Origin: Lentzea sp033794685
Lineage (GTDB): Bacteria > Actinomycetota > Actinomycetes > Mycobacteriales > Pseudonocardiaceae
Assembly: GCA_033794685.1 (NCBI GenBank)
Contig: JARAYZ010000002.1
Direction: 5' to 3' (one strand)
DNA length: 64,000 nucleotides
In this document: in pieces, positions 1 through 7,712 of the stretch
How the letters are laid out: the number at the start of each line of letters is the position of its first letter
Position numbering within the stretch: the stretch's first letter is position 1
Notes under the pieces: model-generated
Databases searched by the model: none
What the model saw: the letters and a program-made list of their open reading frames with translations, nothing else
What the model was told of the DNA's origin: nothing
Position numbers and translations under genes: made by a program

Positions 1-308
1 CCCGCGTGGATGTCCTCCGGCCGGAAGACCTTGCCCCACTCCAGGTAGTACCAGACGAAGTACTGGGTGAGCGTCCAGTCGGCGCCGTAGCCGCGCATCG
101 CGGTCTGCCACATGTGCCGGTGCGTGTCGATCATGCCCGGCATGACGATGCCGTTCGTGGCGTCGATCTCCTCGGTCCCCTCCGGCACCTCCAGCCGCGG
201 CCCGATCGCGGCGATCCGGTCGCCGGCGACGAGGACGTCGTGGTCGACGAGCGGCGGACGGCCGTCCATGGTGAGGACAGTGCCGTTTCTCAGGACGACG
301 GAACTCAT
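1..308 (-). CDS. Amidohydrolase family protein (5' part, truncated by window edge)
   Basis: Partial gene; the first ~102 codons are visible. The start ATG at 308 follows a good ribosome site (AAGGAG, 8 nt upstream). The N-terminus carries the composite beta-domain typical of cytosine deaminase/TrzA/AtzB-type amidohydrolases, then the metal-binding strand MPGMIDTHRHMWQT with the first H-x-H pair. This family uses a metal-bound water to deaminate or hydrolyse heterocycles; the substrate cannot be told from the fragment. An IclR-type palindrome lies 24 nt upstream of the start and the next gene is the IclR regulator, so a regulated catabolic locus is likely. Confidence 0.85.
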   Translation of the reverse strand, partial: MSSVVLRNGTVLTMDGRPPLVDHDVLVAGDRIAAIGPRLEVPEGTEEIDATNGIVMPGMIDTHRHMWQTAMRGYGADWTLTQYFVWYYLEWGKVFRPEDIHA

Positions 309-331
309 CGGAGAACTCCTTGACCGTCTGG

Positions 332-345
332 CGGACAGGTGTCCG
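332..345. promoter_or_regulatory. Putative IclR operator upstream of the amidohydrolase gene
   Basis: Perfect inverted repeat CGGACA-GG-TGTCCG, 24 nt upstream of the amidohydrolase start. The same arms with a different 2-nt centre occur upstream of the IclR gene. Seen directly; its function as an operator is inferred. Confidence 0.55.
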
Positions 346-382
346 TTGAATCGTCAACCTTCGACGGCCCCAGGTCAACCCC

Positions 383-1189
383 TCAGGACGCGACGACCTC
401 GTGCGGCACCGTGCCCAGCCGGGCGAAGTCCGCGCTGATCTCGCCCGCGACCTGCAGCAGGAGGGGCAGGTGATGATCGACCATGTGCTCGACCGACGTC
501 TCCGACGCGTGGCAGTTGACGTTGATCCCGGCGACGACCTTGCCGTTCCCGTCCCGCAGCGGTGCCGCGACGGACCGGATGCCCAGCGCGAGCTGCTCGT
601 CGGTCATCGCCCACCCGCGCGCCCGGACGTCGCGCAGCACGGCGTCGCGCTCGGCCGCGTCCGGCTGCCACCGCGACGTCAGCCCGGACCGCGTCGGCTG
701 CGCGAGCACGGCCTCCAGCTCGGCCGGCGACAACGCCGCCAGCTGCACCTTCCCCAGCGAGGTCGGCAACGCCGGGAACCGCGTGCCGATCTGCACGGAC
801 AGCGTGACGATCTTCGGCACGGCGACGCGGGCGACGTAGACGATGTCCGGCCCGTCGAGCTGGGCGATCGACACAGACTCGTTGGTGCGGGCGCACAACC
901 GTTCCATGTGCGGGCGCGCGACGTCCCACAGGCCCATCGACCGCACGTACGCGACGCCCAGGTCGAGCACCCGCGGCGTGAGCGCGAACCCGGTCTCGCC
1001 CTGCCGCGCGTAGCCGAGTTCGACCAGGGTCAGCAGGATCCGGCGCGTCGTCGGCCGCGCGAGGTCCGTGGCTGCCGCGACCTCGCTGAGCGTCATCACC
1101 GGACGCAGCGGCCGGAACGCGCGGATCACGTCCAGACCGCGGGCGAGCGCCTCGATGAAGTCGGGGCCGGTGTCAGGGCGAGCAGGCAT
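383..1189 (-). CDS. IclR-family transcriptional regulator (PcaR/PobR-like)
   Basis: 268 aa, usual length for IclR. An N-terminal winged helix (about residues 8-72, with LSEVAAATDLARPTTRRIL) precedes the C-terminal effector domain (about 85-260), which holds the conserved GTRFPALPTSLGKVQLA and GIRSVAAPLRD segments. Sequence style resembles the PcaU/PobR branch that controls aromatic or heterocycle catabolism. The gene is upstream of and co-directional with the amidohydrolase. A palindrome identical in its arms to the one before the amidohydrolase sits 14 nt upstream of this start, pointing to autoregulation plus control of the neighbour. The inducer is unknown. Confidence 0.9.
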   Translation of the reverse strand: MPARPDTGPDFIEALARGLDVIRAFRPLRPVMTLSEVAAATDLARPTTRRILLTLVELGYARQGETGFALTPRVLDLGVAYVRSMGLWDVARPHMERLCARTNESVSIAQLDGPDIVYVARVAVPKIVTLSVQIGTRFPALPTSLGKVQLAALSPAELEAVLAQPTRSGLTSRWQPDAAERDAVLRDVRARGWAMTDEQLALGIRSVAAPLRDGNGKVVAGINVNCHASETSVEHMVDHHLPLLLQVAGEISADFARLGTVPHEVVAS

Positions 1190-1202
1190 GAGCCCACGAT
1201 AA

Positions 1203-1216
1203 CGGACAGATGTCCG
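1203..1216. promoter_or_regulatory. Putative IclR autoregulatory operator
   Basis: Perfect inverted repeat CGGACA-GA-TGTCCG, 14 nt upstream of the IclR start codon; second copy of the site at 332-345. Confidence 0.55.
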
Positions 1217-1259
1217 CCGCCGTGGGTTCGACCTACGCGGCTCGCCCTGACGGTTTAAA

Positions 1260-3050
1260 TCATCGGCGAATCTGAGCGAGCACCTCGTCCAGGAGCCCTG
1301 TCACGTCGCTGCCTCCCAAGACCAGCTGACGGTCCAGGAACCTGTTTCCGGTCTCGCAGGAGGTCTCGCTGATGAGTGCACAACCATGACAAGCCGACAG
1401 GTTGAGCTGAGCTGCCCGTTGGCGATCACACTCGATGCACACGGGGTCGTTCGAGCACACATCCGCGTCGTCTAGGGCCGCGAGAAGCAATGGCATGATC
1501 TTTTCCGGCCTGCCGAGCCGGACAAGACCGCCTAGTGTGCCCTGCGCGTCGCCTGCAGCGGTGTAGATGAGAACTCCGGCGGTGCGGTCAGGTCGGTCAG
1601 AACGGGCGTAAATGCGCTCCTGCAGGGAAGCGGACGCATAACCGCTCGCGAACGCGAGCCGTCGGATCAACAGATGAGACAGCGTGTGCAATGCGATGAA
1701 ACGGGGCTCAGGCACATCGAGTCTATGTGCCCACTCGCTGTCGTTGCGGAGTTGCATCAGGATGTCCGCTCGTGCCCGGACATCGGAACGTTCCTCCCAT
1801 GCTCGCAGCTGCGCTTCTTCGAAGCGCAGGAAGATGCCCTCGCCGAACAGCTCGATCGCCGGGTAGATCTTCTGTCCGCTCTTGTCCGTCCCGAAGTCGA
1901 CCGGCATCGTGTCCGCCGAGGCGCTGTGCCGTTGGAAGCTCTTCAAAGCCCTTACCTCACGGACTCTGTGCACCTGCCCCACGCCCTCGAGCATGCTTGT
2001 CAGGGCTTCAGGCCATCTCGGGTCTGCGGGTACCTGCACCCCGTCGACGATGAAGTCGCCTTCGCTGTGGTCCTTGCCGGCGTTGAGTTTCTTGAGGAAC
2101 GCCGCCCACTCACCGTCCTTCAACTCCTGAAGTACCGACTCGCGCACCGTGCCTTCGCCGCCTGCCAGGGTAAGGATCTCTTCCTTGGCGACACCCAACT
2201 CGTCCGCGATCCAACCCGCGACCATGTCCGACTGCGGACCACCGTTGTCGGCTACGACCTTGCTGAAGTAGACGTGACTGCGGATCTGCTCCAGTTTCTC
2301 CTGAGAAGCCATTTGCTCTTCGGGAATCTGCAGAGCCGAGATGCGTTCGGCGATGTAGTTACCTGTCGCACCTCGCTGTACGGCTACGAGAGAGTGCTCG
2401 CAAGTACCGTCCGGTTCCCACGGTTGGGCTCCGCGACAAGGGATCCCGTCCCGCTTCAACGCGTCGCTCGTCACCAGGTCGACCATGGATCTGGTCCGAC
2501 CGCATCCGTTGCACAGGACCTGGATCGATGCCAGACCCTCGCCGTGCTTCGCCGAGCGGTAGAACTTCAACTCCTTGTACGCTCGGCAGAACCGTACGGC
2601 TTCGGTGACTCCGCTATCGCCACCTCGGTGCGTCCACTTGAACCAGGGAATGTCCTGGATGTGGCTACCCCCTGTGCAGACCGCCACGTAGCGCATGGGA
2701 ACGAGCGAGCCGTTGCACTCACACTCGTTCAGCCACTTGCCGTTCTTCTTTCCCGTGGAACGCGAAAGCCTGCTGCATCTCTCACAGAACCTCCACTCTG
2801 GAAATCTCCAGTAGAGCAGGCCCTTGGTGTCCTTGGCCGCTCGCCCCGAGTGAGAGGGTGCCTGGCGAAGCGAGCCACCGGCCGGAAGCCTGGTGACGAG
2901 CCGGTCGCAGTGGATCGTCGGTGCGTATCGCGCGTCCCACCATGAAGTGTCAGGTGCGATAAGCGATTGGCCGCGCACATCGACAATAGCGCCCACTCCG
3001 AACGGTGTGATCGTCTCGGACAGACGTAGATCATGTGTGATTCGGTCCAT
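1260..3050 (-). CDS. drmB: DrmB-like DUF1998 protein of a DISARM-related defence cassette
   Basis: 596 aa from ATG 3050, chosen because GGAAGGAGG lies 6 nt upstream; an ATG at 3074 lacks this. The N-terminus has the DrmB-type opening (LSETITPFGVGAIVDVRG). Cysteine clusters FCERCSRL and NECECNGS follow (about residues 90-120). The C-terminal DUF1998 region (about 430-570) has LHTLSHLLIRRLAF and a Cys-rich zinc-binding end (CSNDPVCIEC, ACHGC, SCETGN). In DISARM, DrmB pairs with the DrmA helicase to bind DNA and restrict phage. Its start lies 20 nt inside the drmA end, so the two are translationally coupled. It is the last gene of a four-gene minus-strand operon. Family call firm; role in this context inferred. 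Confidence 0.88.
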   Translation of the reverse strand: MDRITHDLRLSETITPFGVGAIVDVRGQSLIAPDTSWWDARYAPTIHCDRLVTRLPAGGSLRQAPSHSGRAAKDTKGLLYWRFPEWRFCERCSRLSRSTGKKNGKWLNECECNGSLVPMRYVAVCTGGSHIQDIPWFKWTHRGGDSGVTEAVRFCRAYKELKFYRSAKHGEGLASIQVLCNGCGRTRSMVDLVTSDALKRDGIPCRGAQPWEPDGTCEHSLVAVQRGATGNYIAERISALQIPEEQMASQEKLEQIRSHVYFSKVVADNGGPQSDMVAGWIADELGVAKEEILTLAGGEGTVRESVLQELKDGEWAAFLKKLNAGKDHSEGDFIVDGVQVPADPRWPEALTSMLEGVGQVHRVREVRALKSFQRHSASADTMPVDFGTDKSGQKIYPAIELFGEGIFLRFEEAQLRAWEERSDVRARADILMQLRNDSEWAHRLDVPEPRFIALHTLSHLLIRRLAFASGYASASLQERIYARSDRPDRTAGVLIYTAAGDAQGTLGGLVRLGRPEKIMPLLLAALDDADVCSNDPVCIECDRQRAAQLNLSACHGCALISETSCETGNRFLDRQLVLGGSDVTGLLDEVLAQIRR

Positions 3051-6000
3051 TACCGCCTCCTTCCAAAGGCTCACGCACCTGCACTGCGACGTTCGGGTCC
3101 ACGGATCTCATCGAGTCGGCTACCAGCCAGCCCTCACCAGGTTGGCCGTAGCGCTTCAGAAGCGATTCATCGCTTGTGCGCTGTCGCTCATACCTCAGCG
3201 GCGACCCCGAGTCGCGCGCGAGCCGCGCACGCAGGTTCCACTCACGCAGGCGTCGCCATATCTCTGCTCGTGTGTCTTCTTCTTCGAAGTCCTCGGAACG
3301 AGCTACGAGCTCGACGAACCTGGCCATCAGCCTTTCGAGCACGCCACGCATCTCGGCGTTGTCCAGGTCCATCTGGGAGGCGTCCAACGCGAGCGGGCTG
3401 ACGCTGTGCCGCAACAGAGCGACCAGTGCGCCCGCCAACGAGCGGTCCCGAGAGGCCAAGGACCAGGGCGTGACGCTGGTGGGCTCGACGCTGCGGTACA
3501 AGGCTTCGTGATATCCCCGGAACGTCTCGAAATGCGAACGGTCACGTGCTCGGTTCGACCTGAAGAGAGTTACGACGATGCCTTTGGTTTCACCGCGTCC
3601 CACGCGGCTTGTCGCCTGGATGTACTCCGAGGTCGTCTTGGGTTGTCCGACCATCAACATCAATGCCAGACGAGGGATGTCGATTCCCACGGAGAGCATG
3701 TTCGACGACAGCACGACATCGACAGCGGCCTCGGAACCGTCGACGCTACGGCCGAGAGCACGTAGATCGCCAGGGAGCTCCTCTGGCCCACGTCGGCTGG
3801 TGAGCTCCAGAACCCGGTCCGCGTGCACCTTCCTGAACGGAAGCCCAAGTCGCACGGCACGGGCTTCCAGCCTGCCGTTCACGTCGTCGACAACGAGCGT
3901 TCCTGAGCGGCCGAGTTCACGCAGACTGTTGTGATAGAGAACCGCCGTCCAGTACGAGTCTCTGGCAACACCCTGTTCTGCGTTGGCCGTCAGCACTTCG
4001 GGAAGTTCTATCAGAGGTGTGGACGCGGCGATGACCGCCGAGACTTGGGAGAGGGCCTGAGGCATCAGGCCGACGTACAGACGCCCTTCGCCGTTCTCGA
4101 CCGGGCGGGAGAAGAATGTCCTGTCGTCGTCCAGACCGGCAGGTGGGTACAGCGCGACCTTCCGACCGTACAGCCCTCGGACCTGCTCATCCGATGCTCG
4201 GATGGTGGCAGTCGAGGCGACGATCTTGGGGACGGTACCTCTGCGGCTCAGCAGCATCTGGATGACGGCGTCGAACACAGCGACGGTCGTGCCCAGCGGC
4301 CCGGACAGCAGGTGCAACTCGTCCTGAATGATCAGGGACGGCTGTCGGAACGGCGTACCGAGACCCAGGAGCTTTCCGGCCTCCGGCTTGAACTGCAGAC
4401 GCGCGAACTTGTCGACGGTCGCCAGGAGGATCGTCGGTGGTTCGGCGTACAGGACCTCGTCGACGACAGCTACCGGCAGTTCCTTGTGGAAGTCACAGGC
4501 CTCGTCAACGCAGTGGACGATGACATCGTGGCCTGCCAAGCGCATTCCGTAACGGTCCTGATCCGCAGTCCACTTCGGCGGCAGCAGAGAGCCTCGACAC
4601 CACGGACAACTTTCGATCTGGAACTCGTTCGCCTCTTCCGGGCGAGCGGCCTTGTGCAGACGCTTGAGCGCGACTTTGGCGTCGGCTCTAGTGGCAGGTG
4701 TGACGTCGTTGCCGACCCACAGGCCGATGGAGAATCGAGTCATCCCTTTTGCGCGAGGATCTTCAAGGCGGAGCAGTTCCATCGCACAGATCAACGAAGC
4801 GGCGCGCTGGAACTGCTGGGCGGTCAACAGGCGCAAGGTGTACCTGGTGATCACGGCGGTGCCTGCACCTGCGACGCCGTGCACAAGTCGTCGTCGGAAG
4901 CCTTCGATCGCGGCAAGACCTAGATAGGCCTCCGTCTTGCCTCCGCCAGTGGGAAACCAGATCAGATCGACGAGTTCTCGGTCCTCGTGCGTCTCGTTGA
5001 CCGTGGATTCGAGGGAAACCAGCAGGAACCCAAGCTGGAACGGGCGCCAGCGAGGTTCCTCGACGATCTCGGACGCGCTGGCTCGCGTGATCGCGGCCTG
5101 GCGCATCTGAAGCCTCATCGCCGCCATGCCGAGGGCGACCGCGGTCCGCAGCTCGGCCTGGCCCGGTTCTCTGAGCAAGTCGACGCCGGCTTGCATCCTG
5201 AGCACGGCTGTCCGCGCACGCGCGACTATGCGGCGAGCAGTTCGCGCGTCCTCCGCGAATCCGTCGACTCGGGCCTCCTGTCCTCCAACCCAGGAGGAAA
5301 AGGCCACCACGAACGCGTCGAGCGACTGGAGCACCTTGTCAGGATCAGTATCGATCTTCGCAAGGTGCTCCAGCGCAAGTGCCTCGGCCTCGCGCGTGCC
5401 GGCCTGGAATCCGGTGGTCTCCACGCCCGGCACGACGAATGCGGGGATCGGGTCGAGGAGCAGCCGACTGCACCTCCCGTCGTTGAACTCCCAGTCTGCG
5501 GCCATGCCGTGGCCGACCGCGTAGACCGTCCTCTCACGGAAACGCAGCCTTAGCTCGGCGGACTCGTCATCGATCTCGAATGCCCTTGACGTGTCGTATT
5601 CGAGGAACTCGCCACCCGCAGCCGGAGTGACGCTCAGAGCGACCTGGAACAGCATGTGCTCGATGTCGAGCTTGTCGTTGCCACTCGACTTCGACTGCAC
5701 CCGTGCGTGCACCGTCACCAGGTAGGCGTGGCCATAGGACCTCCAACGAGACCCTACTTCGAACACCACCCTGCCTGCCTTGAGCTGGTGCAGCGGGCTG
5801 TTCTCCGAAAGGCGAAGTCCACCGAACCTGAAGCCACTGCGTTGCCACCGCGGCGGACCGTCGTCAGAGATCGGTGCGTAGGTTCCTCCTGAGATGTCGC
5901 ACAGCACATCGGCCTGGGTCGTGACGAAGGACATGGCGACGGACGAGGGCCGCCAGTTCTCGGCTAGGGGAACGGCCGCAGCGTCTTCCTGCAGATCGCC

Positions 6001-6195
6001 TGACACGACGTCCGGCTCGAGATCACCTTTTCCGGTGGATCCCACCGGCGTGTTCGTGGCCTCTTGAGGGAACAACATCCCGACCGAGTACTGAAGGTGG
6101 GGTTGGTTGAGCACGACCTCCTGGTCTTCGCCTGGACCGACATATGTCGTCCGCAAGTGGTGGAGAGCGACCTGCTGCGGGTGGGTCAAGGTCAC
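3031..6195 (-). CDS. drmA: DrmA-like SF2 helicase of a DISARM-related defence cassette
   Basis: 1054 aa from GTG 6195, which overlaps the upstream stop as GTGA; the longer open frame upstream is a shadow of the NERD gene. The N-terminal part carries RPSSVAMSF (82-90). The helicase core has a DrmA-type Walker A, WFPTGGGKTEAYLGL (about 413-425), a zinc cluster (CPWC...C...C), a DELH box in IIQDELHLLSGPLGTT (about 626), a SAT-like motif (STATIRAS) and motif VI YIQATSRVGRG (about 863). In DISARM, DrmA with DrmB is the core DNA-binding and translocating complex. All helicase motifs look intact. It is the third gene of the operon, followed by drmB with a 20-nt overlap. Confidence 0.9.
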   Translation of the reverse strand: MTLTHPQQVALHHLRTTYVGPGEDQEVVLNQPHLQYSVGMLFPQEATNTPVGSTGKGDLEPDVVSGDLQEDAAAVPLAENWRPSSVAMSFVTTQADVLCDISGGTYAPISDDGPPRWQRSGFRFGGLRLSENSPLHQLKAGRVVFEVGSRWRSYGHAYLVTVHARVQSKSSGNDKLDIEHMLFQVALSVTPAAGGEFLEYDTSRAFEIDDESAELRLRFRERTVYAVGHGMAADWEFNDGRCSRLLLDPIPAFVVPGVETTGFQAGTREAEALALEHLAKIDTDPDKVLQSLDAFVVAFSSWVGGQEARVDGFAEDARTARRIVARARTAVLRMQAGVDLLREPGQAELRTAVALGMAAMRLQMRQAAITRASASEIVEEPRWRPFQLGFLLVSLESTVNETHEDRELVDLIWFPTGGGKTEAYLGLAAIEGFRRRLVHGVAGAGTAVITRYTLRLLTAQQFQRAASLICAMELLRLEDPRAKGMTRFSIGLWVGNDVTPATRADAKVALKRLHKAARPEEANEFQIESCPWCRGSLLPPKWTADQDRYGMRLAGHDVIVHCVDEACDFHKELPVAVVDEVLYAEPPTILLATVDKFARLQFKPEAGKLLGLGTPFRQPSLIIQDELHLLSGPLGTTVAVFDAVIQMLLSRRGTVPKIVASTATIRASDEQVRGLYGRKVALYPPAGLDDDRTFFSRPVENGEGRLYVGLMPQALSQVSAVIAASTPLIELPEVLTANAEQGVARDSYWTAVLYHNSLRELGRSGTLVVDDVNGRLEARAVRLGLPFRKVHADRVLELTSRRGPEELPGDLRALGRSVDGSEAAVDVVLSSNMLSVGIDIPRLALMLMVGQPKTTSEYIQATSRVGRGETKGIVVTLFRSNRARDRSHFETFRGYHEALYRSVEPTSVTPWSLASRDRSLAGALVALLRHSVSPLALDASQMDLDNAEMRGVLERLMARFVELVARSEDFEEEDTRAEIWRRLREWNLRARLARDSGSPLRYERQRTSDESLLKRYGQPGEGWLVADSMRSVDPNVAVQVREPLEGGGNGPNHT

Positions 6196-7712
6196 GTCGT
6201 CACCATCCGCTTCCGGGCGAGTTGCTGCAGACGTTTCTGGTCTTCCCTGGAGGCGATGATGTGCAGAGACACACGTGCCCGGGTCGCCGCAACGTAGAAC
6301 GCGGATGTTCCCGCCTCGTCGAAGTCCGCAGGCAGGTCGCACATGACCACGTGCTCGATCTCCAGCCCCTTGGCGTACTTGGGGCTGGTGAGCGCAACCC
6401 CCTGTTCTGTGAGGACTGGTTCGTCCGCAGAGGCGGTGCTGATGATCCAGATCTGATCCTTGTGGATGCCGTCCTCGATCAACTCGGCGGCGATGACCCT
6501 TGCAGCGGTGACATCGGCCGGACCATCCAGGGCGTGCCATCTGACCTTCTCGCCGTGGACGATGCCCGGATCTCCGACGTCCGCACCGAGGTACTCGTTG
6601 ACCACGTGCACCATGGCCCGGGTGTTCCGGACGTTGAGATTCAGGTCCAGCTGCAACGCCTCCGACGCGACCAACTCGAAGACTTCTTTGTCGAATGCTC
6701 CGTCCACATGCGCTTGATTGTTGGGGTCGAGCGCCATGCGCCACCTACCTGAGCCTCGACCGCCGGCGATGACGGCGTCCAGCTTGTCCATGCCCTCGGC
6801 GTTCATCAGGTCTTGGGCCTCGTCGAGGAACACGACGTCGTAGATCTTGGACGGAGTCAACTGTTCGAAGGGCACAACGTCGATCTTTCGGCCGTCGACG
6901 AAGGGCGCGAAGAACGAGGCAAGACCCGGGGATCGGAAAGTGATCAACACAGTCTTTCCTTGATCGGTCTCCTGCTTCGCCGCCTCGACGAGCACCAATG
7001 ACTTGCCGGTTCCAGCACCGCCGTAGACCATCACCCGCTGGTTGCGCGCCAGTGCTGCGAGTACACGTGCTTGGCCTTGTGTGGCCCTGTTCTGTTCTTC
7101 GATCACCGCTCCGCGCTGCGCGTCGACGACCGGCATCCTCGTGAACTCGCCGAAGAGGTGTGTCCTCAGATCATCCTTCCGTGCGAGTTTGCGGCCGGAC
7201 GGTGGCTTTCTCGCTCCCGCAGCGATGGCGTCGAACGCGGCTGCTAGAGACGTGGCGTCCATGTGGGATCTCGACAGCCAATGATCTGCCTTCCACTCGA
7301 CGGAGTGTGGTGGCGCGTCGATGTCGGGTGTGATGACCACAGCTTCGTGAGCGAACCAGCCTATGCCTTCCTCGCTCAGGATCTCCTTCAATGCATGCAT
7401 GGCAGACTGCGATTGCGCCATCGGCGAGCTCGCCAGCTTGTGCCAGTCCCCACGACGGTCAACGCTGTACCAGCTGCCTTCGAACTTCCGGACACCGCCG
7501 CCTTTGACCTCGATTACGAGCACGACGCCCTTCCACAGCAGGACGAAGTCCGTCTCGGCCTGCTGCTTGTATGCGTGCGAACGCAGATTCACGGAGTGAA
7601 AGGCGACATCGCGAGCATCAGCTTCGATGTCACGCAGAAGCCGCGCGACCCTGCGCTCCGCCTCGCTGGCGGATCTCTTCTCGATATCCGCCAGGTCCGG
7701 GACGATGATCAT
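6192..7712 (-). CDS. NERD nuclease-domain / UvrD-like SF1 helicase fusion
   Basis: 506 aa. The N-terminal NERD domain (about 10-115) shows a complete nuclease signature: E17 and E19 in SEAERRVARLL, D55 in AETDFVLL, and E68-x-K70 in VIEVKGG. The C-terminal part is a compact UvrD/DUF2075-like ATPase with Walker A YGGAGTGKS (231-238), Walker B FLDEAQDL (D297/E298) and motif VI FYVAATRARVSL (about 473). The family is expected to unwind and cut DNA; here it could be the effector replacing DISARM's DrmC. The start overlaps the upstream stop as ATGA and its own stop overlaps the drmA start as GTGA, so it is locked into the operon. Confidence 0.85.
   Translation of the reverse strand: MIIVPDLADIEKRSASEAERRVARLLRDIEADARDVAFHSVNLRSHAYKQQAETDFVLLWKGVVLVIEVKGGGVRKFEGSWYSVDRRGDWHKLASSPMAQSQSAMHALKEILSEEGIGWFAHEAVVITPDIDAPPHSVEWKADHWLSRSHMDATSLAAAFDAIAAGARKPPSGRKLARKDDLRTHLFGEFTRMPVVDAQRGAVIEEQNRATQGQARVLAALARNQRVMVYGGAGTGKSLVLVEAAKQETDQGKTVLITFRSPGLASFFAPFVDGRKIDVVPFEQLTPSKIYDVVFLDEAQDLMNAEGMDKLDAVIAGGRGSGRWRMALDPNNQAHVDGAFDKEVFELVASEALQLDLNLNVRNTRAMVHVVNEYLGADVGDPGIVHGEKVRWHALDGPADVTAARVIAAELIEDGIHKDQIWIISTASADEPVLTEQGVALTSPKYAKGLEIEHVVMCDLPADFDEAGTSAFYVAATRARVSLHIIASREDQKRLQQLARKRMVTT

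Noticed and set aside
6196..6744. N-terminal extension of the DrmA frame
   Set aside because: The extension lies wholly inside the NERD gene in another frame; GTG 6195 with GTGA overlap is the natural start.
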